A stretch of 64,000 nt of DNA from Alteromonas sp. KUL106 (GTDB lineage: Bacteria > Pseudomonadota > Gammaproteobacteria > Enterobacterales > Alteromonadaceae). A program made the translations under genes and the position numbers. Positions 1-9,639 of the stretch are shown in pieces. The stretch's first letter is position 1. Every line of letters begins with the position of its first letter. The notes beneath the pieces were generated by a model. The model was not told where the DNA came from. It did no database searches and saw only the letters and a list, made by a program, of their open reading frames with translations. The DNA is taken from positions 1 through 64,000 of the forward strand of contig NZ_BLIG01000056.1 of assembly GCF_009811415.1 (NCBI RefSeq), given 5' to 3'.

Positions 1-1
1 C

Positions 2-730
2 CCGGATGCTGACGCACAATACCAAAAAATACTAGACCCCTTCCATGAACGTCATCTCGTCGATAAGTACGGCAGAATGAGCGTAAGAATATTATGGGTT
101 CAGAACAAAAAAGAAGTCATCATCGTTTTTCGTGGTTCGCTGGGCTTTAAAGATTGGTTTGCTAATTTATTTTTTATACCCTACAAATTGCGTCAATTAA
201 ATAGAAGCTTCCTTGTTCATTGGGGGTTCGCCAGATTACTAGCGCAGCCCATGTATTCAAGCACGAAAACGTCAGATGACGCTTTACCGTTAAGAGAATT
301 ACTCGTCAAAGTGCTAGAGCCCCTTCGCGCCCAAGGCAAAAGGTTTTCGTTTATTGGTCATTCATCCGGTGGTGCGGTCGCCGTACTCATGGCCGATTAT
401 TTCGAAAGGCGGTTCCCGAAGTCAGTAAAAAGGGTGGTTACCTTTGGGCAGCCAGCCGTTGGCACGCGCTCGTGGTACAAACATTACATGTTGCATCACA
501 GGACATACCGCATTTGTTGCGACCTAGACGTAATCACATTTATGCCGCCCTTTCCTTTTTACTTCTGGCACGTGGGTAAAATGCTTTGGTTACATGATGA
601 TAAAATTTATGAGAACACCCCTACTCATAGACGATTCTTAATGTCTCTAAAAAGCTGGCTCTTACGTCCTATCACTTATCACTATATGCGAAAATATATC
701 CGCAACAAATCCCTTTTCGACGATCATTAA
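2..730 (+). CDS. Lipase class 3 family protein, 5'-truncated by the window edge
   Basis: The frame is open back to the first bases of the window, so the true N-terminus lies outside; the in-frame ATG at 77 falls inside the conserved N-terminal part and is unlikely to be the start. Visible family marks of the alpha/beta-hydrolase Lipase_3 fold are the strand and oxyanion segment IVFRGS followed by a conserved tryptophan region, the nucleophile elbow FIGHSSGG (serine nucleophile) in the middle, VTFGQPAVG after it, and an aspartate in DLDVITFMPP. The C-terminus is basic and rich in H, Y and R. No signal peptide can be judged. It probably hydrolyses ester lipids; substrate is unknown. Followed by about 220 non-coding bases. 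Confidence 0.8.
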   Translation, partial: PDADAQYQKILDPFHERHLVDKYGRMSVRILWVQNKKEVIIVFRGSLGFKDWFANLFFIPYKLRQLNRSFLVHWGFARLLAQPMYSSTKTSDDALPLRELLVKVLEPLRAQGKRFSFIGHSSGGAVAVLMADYFERRFPKSVKRVVTFGQPAVGTRSWYKHYMLHHRTYRICCDLDVITFMPPFPFYFWHVGKMLWLHDDKIYENTPTHRRFLMSLKSWLLRPITYHYMRKYIRNKSLFDDH

Positions 731-948
731 CGCTCAGTGCTGCGCCGTTAAAAAGGCATTCTCAGTCCCCCCATAGAGAGCGTTCAAAGCAAAGAGCAAG
801 CCTGTAATCGCCATCTATCGAAGACTTCATCTCCACTTATGCGCTGGTGTAGCACATGTATCGATCACTTTATATCTCTCGTGCGTAAACGTTAGTGTTC
901 ATTCATTTAGTATCCGTTACCGCTAGTTATCATATAAGCGAGAGAAAT

Positions 949-2022
949 ATGTCCTCTTTGAAATTGGAGCGCGCTAAAGCCGCGCTTAAAAATGCGTTCA
1001 TCGGCGACGCACTTGCTATGCCAGTGCACTGGTATTACAACCCTGCTGATATTTTCAAAGCGTTTCCATTAGGAATAGAACAATTTGAGGATGCACCTGC
1101 ATTTCACCCTTCCTCCATCATGTCGCTACATTCCACACAGCAAGGCGGTCGAGCAAATAAGGCATCATCTCGTCAAAAAGAGATAGTGGGTGAAGTTATT
1201 CTTAAAGGTAAAAGGCAATACTGGGGCAAAGATAATATTCACTACCATCAGGGTATGAAAGCCGGAGAAAACACAGTGAACGCGCACTGCGCCCGCATTG
1301 TTTTAGCGTGCGCACTCAAAGGGTATGACGCTCATGAGTTTTTATCTCAATACATTAATTTTATGCGCGCTGACGTCCCCACCCATCCCGACACTTATGC
1401 CGAGTCTTATCACAGAGGCTTTTTTGCAAATCTGGAACAAGGCATTCCTGCGGATAAGTGTGGAGCTGTGACACATGATACAGCTTCAATAGGGGCTTTT
1501 GTGTCAGTCACGCCCCTTGCTGTCGTGCAGGCTGTGCGAAACATAGCGCTTGAAGATATAAAGCAATGTTGTCGTCGTCATCTGTTTTTAACTCACCCCG
1601 ATGCATCATTGGCGTCAGTATGCGACTTCTATATTGAGTTGATTTATAAGCTAGTGCACAGAGAAAATGAATCAGCACAGGACATTGTAGAGGACATTGC
1701 CCGTAAATCGGCAAGTATGAATCTGGCCTCTCTTACGGCAAAGAACAAAAGCGATATTGAAATAGTCGGGCGTATGTACTCGCCAGCATGTTATATCTCA
1801 GACGCCTGGCCCGCCGTTTTATATTTCGCATATCGCTATGCTGATAACCCGAAAAAAGCACTGATGGCAAACACCAATGTAGGCGGTGACAACGTACATC
1901 GCGGTTTTGTGTTGGGCGCCATAATGGGGTTAATCAAAGGAGAGGAAATAACCTCTTTATTTAGCGAATTAACCGACACTAAAAAGCTTAATTCGCTAAT
2001 CGACGCCCTTGATATGAAGTGA
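949..2022 (+). CDS. ADP-ribosylglycohydrolase family protein
   Basis: A 357-residue cytosolic protein of the ADP-ribosylglycohydrolase (DraG/ARH-like) fold, a metal-dependent family that removes ADP-ribose or related glycosides from proteins or small molecules. The family marks are an N-terminal GDALAMPVHW (metal-ligand and substrate loop) around residues 18-27 and, near the C-terminus, NTNVGGDNVHRG, the usual GGDND-type metal site with a one-residue change. I chose ATG 949 because the protein starts directly with the first conserved helix and AGAGA lies just upstream; the frame extends 54 bases further up but adds an unconserved leader. Stands alone, convergent with the histidine kinase gene. 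True substrate unknown. Confidence 0.85.
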   Translation: MSSLKLERAKAALKNAFIGDALAMPVHWYYNPADIFKAFPLGIEQFEDAPAFHPSSIMSLHSTQQGGRANKASSRQKEIVGEVILKGKRQYWGKDNIHYHQGMKAGENTVNAHCARIVLACALKGYDAHEFLSQYINFMRADVPTHPDTYAESYHRGFFANLEQGIPADKCGAVTHDTASIGAFVSVTPLAVVQAVRNIALEDIKQCCRRHLFLTHPDASLASVCDFYIELIYKLVHRENESAQDIVEDIARKSASMNLASLTAKNKSDIEIVGRMYSPACYISDAWPAVLYFAYRYADNPKKALMANTNVGGDNVHRGFVLGAIMGLIKGEEITSLFSELTDTKKLNSLIDALDMK

Positions 2023-2049
2023 GTTACATAAAAAAATTCATACCTTCCC

Positions 2050-2097
2050 TAGAGGCGGTTGACCTTTGCAGTATCATTTTTGTTCTAAAACGCCCCC
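2050..2097 (+). repeat. Degenerate copy of the TAGGGC-ended interspersed repeat
   Basis: Aligned by eye with the copies at 8605, 14419 and 24691. It reads TAGAGGCGGTTGACCTTTG, then a CAGTATCATTTTTG segment corresponding to CTGTGCACTTTTGC, and ends TTCTAAAACGCCC where the 8605 copy has TTCAACACGCCC. It keeps the compact form (both ends, no long centre). Unlike the other copies it starts 27 bases after the upstream stop codon. It sits in the 83-base gap between two convergent genes. Confidence 0.5.
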
Positions 2098-2105
2098 GAA
2101 GGGAG

Positions 2106-4943
2106 TTATTGGTTTCGCCTTATTTTTTCTTGCCAAACTTGGGCGACAATGGGTTCTAGATCGCTTAAATCTAAAGGCTTAACCAAGTGATGATCAAACC
2201 CGGCTTCTTTAGAGCGCTGCATGTGCGATGGCTGCCCCCACCCTGTTTGCGCTACAAATATAGCATGTTTCAAGGCGGCATTTTTGCGAAGTGCAATGCA
2301 TAAGTCGTAGCCATTCATTCCTGGCATACCGATATCCAACATCACCAGATCTGGTGTAAAAGATTCTACTGCCTTTAATGCTGAAGGCCCATCTTCTACC
2401 ACTTGCACCTGACATCCCTTTGCCTCCAAAATCCATCCCATGGTAATCGCAGAATCTTGATTGTCATCTGCAATTAAAACACTGAGTTTTTCTGAAGGCG
2501 CCTTTGCCAAGTGCTCAACCTTTTTGCGCTTGCTGATTGATATAGGAACCTGATTTAAAATTGGCAGTACGACTTCAAATTTAGTGCCTTTGCCTAAACC
2601 ATCGCTATAAACACTCACGTTTCCATCGTGAAGTTCCGTAAGCCTTTTTACCAAGGTAAGCCCAATGCCTAGTCCACCTTGAGAGCGCTCAAGAGCACCA
2701 TCCACCTGCGTGAACATATCGAAAACTGATGTGAGTTTGTCGGGCGGTATGCCCTCACCGTTGTCTGTAACAGAAATGTTTACCATGCCGTCATCACTGC
2801 TAACGTGAACCTCTATTTTTCCGCCAGAGGGGGTGTATTTCGCGGCGTTGTTAATTATATTCGAGAAAATTTGTGACAATCGAATGAGATCACCGTTAAC
2901 CCATAGCGGCGTTGCCATTTTCTCTACAATTAACGTATGTCGTTTCTCATCAATAAGAGGTTGAATAGTCTCTATAGCCGTGCCCAAAATTTCACATAGA
3001 TTCACTGGCTCACGGTCAATTCTAATTTTCCCTCGGGTAATACGTGACACGTCCATAAGATCATCGACTAACCTAATCATCTGATTCACTTGACGGTCAA
3101 CTCGCCCGAAAGCTTCAGATCTTTGACTCTGGCTATAATCATTAGACTGTAAAATCTCTAACGCATTGCGAATAGGCGCCAACGGGTTTCGCAGCTCGTG
3201 GGCTAGTGTAGCGAGAAATTCGTCTTTTCTCCGGTCGGCTTCTTGAAGTGCCTCTATCGCATTGCGCTCTCTTGTCGTATCAACGCCTACGCCCGGAAAA
3301 CGCTCTGGTTCGCCCTCGCTGTCGTAAATAACGCGGCCTCTAAATGAAGCCCAACGAATAGTCCCGTCTTTTTGTAAGATGCGGTACTCCTGATTATAGG
3401 GGGAACCATTATCAATGCTTTCCTGAATAGCGGCATTATTTGCTTCTAAATCATCCGGATGAATGTACTGAGTGGGTACCTCAATAGGGACACCTTGCTC
3501 TGCTTGTTCGCTGCTTAAATTAAATAACTCACCCAATCGTTCATCTGCTGTAAAAATGTTTTGCTTGATATCCCAGTCCCAAACACCAAAGCTATGTGAA
3601 GCCTCCAACGCCAGACGTCTGCGCGACTCAGCACGCTTTGCCATCTCTTCGGCTTGTTTACGCTCGGTCACGTCTCTTGTGGAGCCAGCAATGGCTTCAA
3701 CATTTCCGTCTTCACCAATGACAGGCACAAAAATATAGTCATATATACGGCGACCGTGGGTACCGGTAAAGGGAACATCGCTGCGAATTGGTTGTTTTGT
3801 TTCGATGACCTGTCTGATCTCTCGCATATGCAAGTCGGCATGCCAAGGTTCGTAACCTAACTCTAAACAGGTTTTTCCTATAGCTTCATCCCAAGTTAGC
3901 CCCCACATCTGTAGCAGTGCGTCGTTCGCATAGGTAAAGTGACCTTCAAGGTCGAAGATATAGAGTAAATCTGGCGTATTAGACAGGGCGGTTTCATAAA
4001 GCCTTCGCTGCTTGTTGAAAGACTCAATGTTTTCCAACAATGCTGTCTCTGCAGCGCGTCGAGCAAGATTTTCGTTGTTGCGTTCGATAATGATCGCCGC
4101 CGTTTTTGACAGCGCGTTAACAACGTCAATATCGTCAGGTAACGGGGTGAAACGCTCGCGATGAAATAAATAAAACGTGCCCAGTACAGTGCGACTTTCG
4201 GCAGATAAAATAGGACGGCACCAAAATGATTGAAGCCCTAATGCCCGAGAGGAAAGATTAAAGTCATTAAAATCAGATTGTTCATTAATGTGAATGCTAA
4301 CCACCTCACGGGTTTGGCAGCACTTTCCTAGAGGCGTCAGCTCATCAATCGTAATTCTCTCAAAATACTGCCAGGTTTCACTCGGCATAGAGGGCGCCGC
4401 AGCACAAGTGAGTGATAGCCCATTTTCTGTTACTAAAGAGATACCGCTGACGGCCTGAAAATCAGTGACCTTTTCCACAGCGTTGACCAACACGGTCAAT
4501 ATATCCTCTAACTTAGCACCAGATAGCGCCTGACGCATGGCATCCCGCTGAGATTGGGAAATAATCTGCAACCTGCGCTTCATCGAAAAATCGTGAAAAG
4601 AAAACCCGACAACATCGGTTGATACATGAAAAATGGTCAGTTTGAACCAAGAACGATCTACACCAAAACGTATTTCTATTGGCTCTCCCGGCTCTTGCTT
4701 TAAAGCGTGTTCAAATTGCTGAGTTATCTGGGGCATATGCACTTGAGGAAACAAACTAAACACGGAGCCCTCAAGGCAATTAGGCTCTTGACGCCCACAA
4801 ATTGTTTGCGCTTTATTGTTCGCGTAAATGATGCGTCCTTGGATATCGGCCAGGATTACTGCATCAGTGATATTTTCTATGAGAGCTTGAAAGGGGATAT
4901 CGTTAGTAAAAGATGACGCAGCCTCACACGGTAGCTCAGGCAT
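2106..4943 (-). CDS. Hybrid sensor histidine kinase: PAS-GAF-PAS-PAS-HisKA-HATPase-REC
   Basis: A 945-residue soluble kinase with no membrane segment, so a cytoplasmic or cofactor-sensed signal is likely. Order: PAS about 20-125, GAF about 145-290, PAS about 315-430, PAS with PAC about 440-560, dimerisation/phosphoacceptor with LAHELRNP (His 582), ATPase with N box (NIINNAAKYTP), DNGEGIP and GGLGIGL, then a C-terminal receiver with the acidic pair IADD, phospho-Asp in MLDIGMPGMNG (Asp 870) and Lys in VKPLD (922). The ATG at 4943 has GAGGG six bases before it; a TTG five codons upstream is the longer alternative. No output regulator is adjacent, so phosphate presumably passes to an unlinked Hpt protein, or the REC is regulatory. 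Confidence 0.9.
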   Translation of the reverse strand: MPELPCEAASSFTNDIPFQALIENITDAVILADIQGRIIYANNKAQTICGRQEPNCLEGSVFSLFPQVHMPQITQQFEHALKQEPGEPIEIRFGVDRSWFKLTIFHVSTDVVGFSFHDFSMKRRLQIISQSQRDAMRQALSGAKLEDILTVLVNAVEKVTDFQAVSGISLVTENGLSLTCAAAPSMPSETWQYFERITIDELTPLGKCCQTREVVSIHINEQSDFNDFNLSSRALGLQSFWCRPILSAESRTVLGTFYLFHRERFTPLPDDIDVVNALSKTAAIIIERNNENLARRAAETALLENIESFNKQRRLYETALSNTPDLLYIFDLEGHFTYANDALLQMWGLTWDEAIGKTCLELGYEPWHADLHMREIRQVIETKQPIRSDVPFTGTHGRRIYDYIFVPVIGEDGNVEAIAGSTRDVTERKQAEEMAKRAESRRRLALEASHSFGVWDWDIKQNIFTADERLGELFNLSSEQAEQGVPIEVPTQYIHPDDLEANNAAIQESIDNGSPYNQEYRILQKDGTIRWASFRGRVIYDSEGEPERFPGVGVDTTRERNAIEALQEADRRKDEFLATLAHELRNPLAPIRNALEILQSNDYSQSQRSEAFGRVDRQVNQMIRLVDDLMDVSRITRGKIRIDREPVNLCEILGTAIETIQPLIDEKRHTLIVEKMATPLWVNGDLIRLSQIFSNIINNAAKYTPSGGKIEVHVSSDDGMVNISVTDNGEGIPPDKLTSVFDMFTQVDGALERSQGGLGIGLTLVKRLTELHDGNVSVYSDGLGKGTKFEVVLPILNQVPISISKRKKVEHLAKAPSEKLSVLIADDNQDSAITMGWILEAKGCQVQVVEDGPSALKAVESFTPDLVMLDIGMPGMNGYDLCIALRKNAALKHAIFVAQTGWGQPSHMQRSKEAGFDHHLVKPLDLSDLEPIVAQVWQEKIRRNQ

Positions 4944-5306
4944 AGTACCCTCAAACAATACTGAAAAATTAATACTAAAGTAGAAAGCGCGATATGGCTA
5001 ACGTTTTACCATGGTTTGTTTCAGTGTCCCGTAAATACATGGGCGCTATGGCTCTCATTAGTGCGTCAACAAAGTAAATTCAACTAAGAGACACACATCA
5101 ATCTGCGGCGCAAAAACGTTCCTGTTTACTGGTATTCAAGCTCAAAATAAAAACACGGTAAGCACACAGTTCATCCCACAAAACGTGATAAAGAAATGGA
5201 TGACACCAGGGTACTCATTGAACTTTAATTATGAAATTTTCGTAATATTCACATGCTAAATGTAGCAACTTCTGCGCGAAGATTACAACTCATCAAAGGC
5301 TAAGAC
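4944..5306. other. Intergenic region between divergent genes
   Basis: About 360 bases separating the divergent histidine kinase and AI-2E-family permease genes. It must carry both promoters. I see no convincing hairpin, repeat, small ORF with a ribosome site or recognisable operator. Confidence 0.5.
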
Positions 5307-6470
5307 ATGGATAACGCTGGCTCAAATCAAGACAAACAAAGAAAGAACTTAATTGGTGCTTACCCCAAAATAGCCAAACAGACTAAACTGTTGAACACAC
5401 TGGTCATCTTCGCTGTTATATACACTCTGTATCTCGCGAAATCGCTACTCATACCGCTATTTTTTTCCGCGTTTATCGCTTTACTGTTAAGCCCTCTTGT
5501 CGCTGTTGCGAGGAAAGTGTTTGTGCCACGGACAATTTCAGCAGGAGCATTGATTGCCCTCTTGGTCGCCCCTTTCACTTTACTTACCCTTGAGCTTGCA
5601 GAGCCTGCCGAGCGCTGGATGCACTCTCTTCCTAAAATAGCCGCAGAAATTACCGACGAGATTGAAGAAATAAGCAATAGTATTGATGCGTATACTTCCC
5701 CCCCTGTAACGGAGCCCGTAAAAAAAGAGTCTTCTATTTTTGACTGGTTTGGCGATGACAGTGAACCTGAAACGCCCGTTTCAAAGGCAGATACAGCAAA
5801 TTCTGTGAAAGACAAAATCAAGCAAAGTAGCATTGATATGGGCTTAAACGTCTTCAGCAGCGCCCCCTTTTTGTTAGCACAAATTTTAGGGTGCATCGTG
5901 TTGATCTTTTTTTTGTTAGTCTTCGGTCCTAACCTTTTTCACGTTTTCATAAGAGACTTCCCCGTCGTTACCGATAAGAGGCGAGCACTGGTCTTAGTAG
6001 ACCAAATTCAGCGAGAGCTTTCTTCGTATATTGTGACAATTAGCATCATAAACACCTGCCTAGGGCTGGCAACAGCTTGCGCATTTCACTACCTAAAAAT
6101 TGAAGACGCACTTCTGTGGGGAGCACTCGTTGCTTTAATGAACTTTGTGCCTTACTTGGGCGGTATTGCAAGTTGCTTCGTGTTACTCGTTGTCGGCCTT
6201 GTTCAGTTTGGACTTGCAAGTCATGCATTTATACCAGCGGGTATCTTTTTGACACTGAATATAATTGAGTCTCAATTGATTACGCCGGCTGTTTTGGGTC
6301 GAAGTATGCAACTCAACCCACTCATCATTATAATTTGGATAGCGATAACAGGCTGGCTATGGGGCGTAGTCGGTGTTTTACTCGCTGTCCCCATTCTCAT
6401 GTGCGTTAAAATTATTCTCGAAAATTTGGGAGTTTTTAATCATTGGATTCGGCTTATTGAATCAAAATAG
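5307..6470 (+). CDS. AI-2E family transporter (PF01594 type permease)
   Basis: A 387-residue inner-membrane permease. There are two hydrophobic helices near residues 30-75, a third near 80-95, a hydrophilic insert of about 90 residues (roughly 95-185) rich in D, E and K, then five or more helices in the C-terminal half. The C-terminal family signature is clear: LGRSMQLNPLIIIIWIAITG followed by GVVGVLLAVPIL. The family includes TqsA/YdgG, YdiK and Na+/H+-antiporter-like members; the name does not prove autoinducer transport. The insert between the first and second helix groups carries charged and Pro/Thr-rich sequence. Single gene, convergent with the next one. Confidence 0.88.
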   Translation: MDNAGSNQDKQRKNLIGAYPKIAKQTKLLNTLVIFAVIYTLYLAKSLLIPLFFSAFIALLLSPLVAVARKVFVPRTISAGALIALLVAPFTLLTLELAEPAERWMHSLPKIAAEITDEIEEISNSIDAYTSPPVTEPVKKESSIFDWFGDDSEPETPVSKADTANSVKDKIKQSSIDMGLNVFSSAPFLLAQILGCIVLIFFLLVFGPNLFHVFIRDFPVVTDKRRALVLVDQIQRELSSYIVTISIINTCLGLATACAFHYLKIEDALLWGALVALMNFVPYLGGIASCFVLLVVGLVQFGLASHAFIPAGIFLTLNIIESQLITPAVLGRSMQLNPLIIIIWIAITGWLWGVVGVLLAVPILMCVKIILENLGVFNHWIRLIESK

Positions 6471-6528
6471 CGGCTTACGCATTGTGTTTATACACCATTT
6501 TTTTCGATAAGGGCTTATGTGATTATCA

Positions 6529-7275
6529 CTATATCCTTGGGCGCACAGCATGAAGCTCAAATTCCACCGTACCCGTTTTAAGTTTTTCTCGCTGAGGCGC
6601 ATATTCGGGCGAGCTAAGAACCGCCTCGATATCACTCGCGCTATTCCACTCTAAAATCACAATCTGCTGCGGCGCTACGGCATAGGGGTTATGATCGCTT
6701 AGAGATATATCATGAGTTACGGATATTACTTTACCTCCCACCCCTTCCGCTTTTTTCGCCAAGCTGTCTATAAAATCATAGTAGTCGTTAGGCGCTTTAG
6801 GGTTAACCCAAGCCAATGAAACTGAATATGCTTTGTTTGTTGAAAATGTCAGTGTTGTAGGCTTGCTTACCTGATAGTCATAAAGCTTTAGTGCCTCCCA
6901 TGCCTCCCTTCTTAATGCCTTTATTTCGCTAAAAAGTGGCAATGATTGAAATGATTTTTGCGCATTAAGTGAAGACCACTGGCTTACCACAAAAACATTA
7001 GGACTAAACCCGCCTATCAGCGTTTTCTCAACAACAAGTACCCCGTTTTGGGTATATCCGTATTCACGTGCTGTTTGAGCCCCTAATTCAAAATACTTAT
7101 CACGCAGCGGACGCTTTTCCGCTTCGGTCACAGGGGCAATAAGCTGCATCACGGACCCCGGATTAAAATGCACCGAAAACACGGCCTCTTTTTCTTTAGC
7201 AAGCACCGGCGAAGCAAACCAAAAGCAAAACGACAATAAAACTAAACCAATGATTTTTATAAATTTAAATGACAT
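6529..7275 (-). CDS. Secreted DUF1330-like tandem-domain protein
   Basis: A 248-residue protein with a classical signal peptide (residues 1-26, hydrophobic core LVLLSFCFWFASP, cleavage after VLA). The mature part seems to hold two ferredoxin-like alpha/beta repeats of the DUF1330/antibiotic-monooxygenase type: each half runs from a strand (AVFSVHFNP; YSVSLAWVNP) through helices to a VVSQW or VILEWNS strand and a terminal FELHAV-like strand. Location would be periplasmic. Function unknown; DUF1330 proteins usually lack identified chemistry. Transcribed divergently from a LysR-type regulator 108 bases away (to its chosen start), the usual arrangement of a LysR regulator and its target. Confidence 0.6.
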   Translation of the reverse strand: MSFKFIKIIGLVLLSFCFWFASPVLAKEKEAVFSVHFNPGSVMQLIAPVTEAEKRPLRDKYFELGAQTAREYGYTQNGVLVVEKTLIGGFSPNVFVVSQWSSLNAQKSFQSLPLFSEIKALRREAWEALKLYDYQVSKPTTLTFSTNKAYSVSLAWVNPKAPNDYYDFIDSLAKKAEGVGGKVISVTHDISLSDHNPYAVAPQQIVILEWNSASDIEAVLSSPEYAPQREKLKTGTVEFELHAVRPRI

Positions 7276-7383
7276 ATCAACGCTCTCTTCGATAGTAAAC
7301 TTCGCAACTTAGCGAATACATTAGCAAGTGAAACAACTCAAAACACGGTTTGTTTTTTATTCACAATGGTGCATTATTGTTCC

Positions 7384-8262
7384 ATGAAAGATTGGAATGA
7401 TTACGCACTAATTCTTGGCCTTCACAGGTCAATAACCCTTAGAGCGACCGCAGTTGCCTTAGGAACTACTCACACTACGGTGGCTAGACGCCTGGCATTA
7501 TTGGAAAAGCAATATAGCGCCAATATTTTCGAGCGCATTCCTGGCGGGTATCGTGCTACTCCTTTTGGCGAGCAGCTTGTCGCTACCGCCATGCAGGTTG
7601 AAAATGTTATTCGCGATTCTGAAAGACGTTACTGCGCAAGCAATGAAAAGCTCGCAGGCCCGATAACGCTCTCACTGGGCGAGCCCATGTCGCAGTTCCT
7701 TCTAGCTTCAGAACTGGGTGAGTTCACTCGGCTATACCCGTCTATTCAATTGAAAGTAAAAAGCTCAACAACATTTGCCGATTTAGATAAGGGCGAAGCG
7801 GATGTCGTAATACGTGGTGCACCTAAGTTACCCGAACACTTAATTGGAAGGCGACTTTACAAGCTGGGCTTGTGCTTCTATGCACACAAAGATTACTGTG
7901 AAAATACACCCCGGAAAGACTGGCGCTGGATTGCACCGTTAGAGAATGAAGTTTGGCCACAGTGGTTAGCGGAATCCCCTTATCCAGAGGTGCCTATTGG
8001 CATTGCAATAGACGACATCATTTCCAGATATCACGCTATTTTAAATGGCGTTGGTATGGGAAGAGCTGCATGCTTCATGGGCGACCCGCATTCCGACCTG
8101 GTTCGATTGCCGGGAAGCACGCCCGTTTTGAAATACGATATCTGGCTTCTCACTCACCCTGATTTGTATGACCAACCCAAGGTAAAATTGCTGATGCAGT
8201 TTTTAACCGATGCCTTAATGGCTAAAAGAGCGCTCGTTGAAGGAGATGTTTCCGTTAGTTAA
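7384..8262 (+). CDS. LysR-family transcriptional regulator
   Basis: A 292-residue regulator: winged helix-turn-helix over residues 1-60 (ALILGLHRSITLRATAVALG with the recognition helix at THTTVARRLALLEKQ), followed by a LysR-substrate-like effector domain from about residue 90 (GPITLSLGEPMSQFLL). I chose ATG 7384 because the protein then begins MKDWNDYAL, typical of this group; the ATG at 7366 adds only six residues. Neither start has a strong ribosome site. It is divergent from the DUF1330-like gene and probably controls it; effector unknown. Confidence 0.85.
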   Translation: MKDWNDYALILGLHRSITLRATAVALGTTHTTVARRLALLEKQYSANIFERIPGGYRATPFGEQLVATAMQVENVIRDSERRYCASNEKLAGPITLSLGEPMSQFLLASELGEFTRLYPSIQLKVKSSTTFADLDKGEADVVIRGAPKLPEHLIGRRLYKLGLCFYAHKDYCENTPRKDWRWIAPLENEVWPQWLAESPYPEVPIGIAIDDIISRYHAILNGVGMGRAACFMGDPHSDLVRLPGSTPVLKYDIWLLTHPDLYDQPKVKLLMQFLTDALMAKRALVEGDVSVS

Positions 8263-8403
8263 CGTCGAATAACCTGACGTAGCCATCTGGAATTAAGCGT
8301 GTTTTCTCATCTCTTATATCAAAAAATGAAACCGAGTCAAAACTTGGCAAGATTATTGATTTACTGATTAATATTACGGTAATAACAACGGGATTTTGAC
8401 ACT

Positions 8404-8607
8404 ATGCGCCTTCCTACTAAACAACTCATCAATAAAATCGAAAATTTATCTAACGGCCTGACGCCGGAACAGCTATCGAGTTTCTTAGATATTATTGACG
8501 CCATGACGGCCTTGGTTGAGGAAGCAGGCGAATTTAAGGACAGTAATAAAGCTGATAAAAAAGCCAAACCCACACCGGCACCCGTGGTCTCCAGCGCGGT
8601 TCATTAG
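8404..8607 (+). CDS. Small hypothetical protein (67 aa)
   Basis: A 67-residue hydrophilic protein: a predicted helical N-terminal two-thirds (LINKIENLSNGLTPEQLSSF then a second helix to EEAGEF) and a Lys/Pro/Ala-rich flexible tail. I do not recognise a family. Codon use looks genuine and the ORF is free-standing. GGGA lies about ten bases upstream of the ATG. Its TAG stop is formed by the first three bases of the repeat at 8605. Could be a small regulatory or assembly protein; no evidence for either. Confidence 0.5.
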   Translation: MRLPTKQLINKIENLSNGLTPEQLSSFLDIIDAMTALVEEAGEFKDSNKADKKAKPTPAPVVSSAVH

Positions 8608-8656
8608 GGCGAGTTGATCTTTGCTGTGCACTTTTGCAGCAGTTCAACACGCCCTA
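8605..8656 (+). repeat. Compact TAGGGC-ended interspersed repeat (52 bp)
   Basis: The left end (8605-8617) and right end (8644-8656) are a 13-base inverted repeat with one mismatch: TAGGGCGAGTTGA against TCAACACGCCCTA. The centre, TCTTTGCTGTGCACTTTTGC, is shared with the copies at 14419 and 24691. The first three bases are the stop codon of the gene at 8404. TA at both outer ends would fit an element that targets TA dinucleotides. Transcribed, it would fold into a stem right at the stop codon. Confidence 0.75.
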
Positions 8657-8757
8657 GGGGTATTTGCGAGCATCTTCAACCAAAGGTTGATTAAAGCGGT
8701 GCTTTGAAATACTTTAGCGCGCGTACTATTTGGTAGAAAATTGAAGAAGAGAGTCGC

Positions 8758-9621
8758 GTGCTTTACCTTGTTGCAGTTACTGTCCTATGGGCATTTTCCT
8801 TTTCACTTATCGGCGAATTTTTGGCGGGCGCGGTAGATAGCTACTTTGCTGTGCTAACCCGCATTATTCTGGCTGCAGCGGTGTTTCTTCCGTTTCTTAA
8901 AATATCTCTTCTAAGCGCCAAGCAAAAAGCGATTTTGGCGAGTTTAGGCGCTGTACAATTAGGGCTGATGTATATCTTTTTCTATCATTCCTTCTTGTAT
9001 CTATCTGTTCCTGAAGTGCTGCTTTTCACCATTTTCACGCCGCTTTATGTCGCTATTTTAAACGACGCTCTATTTCGACGATTTACCCCTTTTTATTTGT
9101 TATGCGCACTGATCGCCACCGCAGGTGCAGCGATAATTCGCTTTAATGGCGTTACTGATAACTTCTGGTTTGGTTTTGCCGTTGTTCAAGGCGCTAACCT
9201 TTGCTTTGCATTAGGACAAGTGGGTTATAAAAAACTGACCTCTACCTTTGAAACCCAAGTGCCCTATCACAACGTGTTCGCGTGGTTTTATTTAGGTGCG
9301 CTAGCCATAGCCTTACCTGCGTTTTTTCTATTCGGCAACACAAGTCAGCTGCCACAGAATACCGAGCAATGGGGGGTTCTATTGTGGTTGGGTATTGTGG
9401 CGTCGGGGCTTGGTTATTATTTTTGGAACCAAGGCGCGCTAAAGGTTTCTGGCGGTGCGTTAGCCATCATGAACAATGCGCTTATTCCGGCGGGGCTCGT
9501 GGTTAACTTATTGCTTTGGCAAAAAGACACTGACTTTTCTCGCCTATTTGTTGGCGGCGCCATCATCGCTATTGCTCTCTGGATGTCTCATCAATACGCG
9601 CAAAAACAGGGGCAAACATAA
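8758..9621 (+). CDS. EamA/DMT-superfamily transporter
   Basis: A 287-residue inner-membrane protein with about ten predicted helices in two EamA repeats. The N-terminal VTVLWAFSFSLIGEFLAG, the middle PLYVAILNDALFRR loop and the second-repeat GLGYYFWNQGALKVSGGALA are typical of carboxylate/amino-acid/amine exporters of the drug-metabolite transporter superfamily. It starts at GTG with a purine-rich GAAGAAGAGAG stretch just upstream; no ATG is near. Likely a metabolite exporter; substrate not predictable. Convergent with the DUF6314 gene 18 bases downstream. Confidence 0.87.
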   Translation: MLYLVAVTVLWAFSFSLIGEFLAGAVDSYFAVLTRIILAAAVFLPFLKISLLSAKQKAILASLGAVQLGLMYIFFYHSFLYLSVPEVLLFTIFTPLYVAILNDALFRRFTPFYLLCALIATAGAAIIRFNGVTDNFWFGFAVVQGANLCFALGQVGYKKLTSTFETQVPYHNVFAWFYLGALAIALPAFFLFGNTSQLPQNTEQWGVLLWLGIVASGLGYYFWNQGALKVSGGALAIMNNALIPAGLVVNLLLWQKDTDFSRLFVGGAIIAIALWMSHQYAQKQGQT

Positions 9622-9639
9622 GCCTTAACAAAGCCAACG

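Noticed and set aside
5360-5896. 178-residue reverse ORF
   Set aside because: Antisense shadow of the AI-2E-family permease gene; codon pattern belongs to the other strand.
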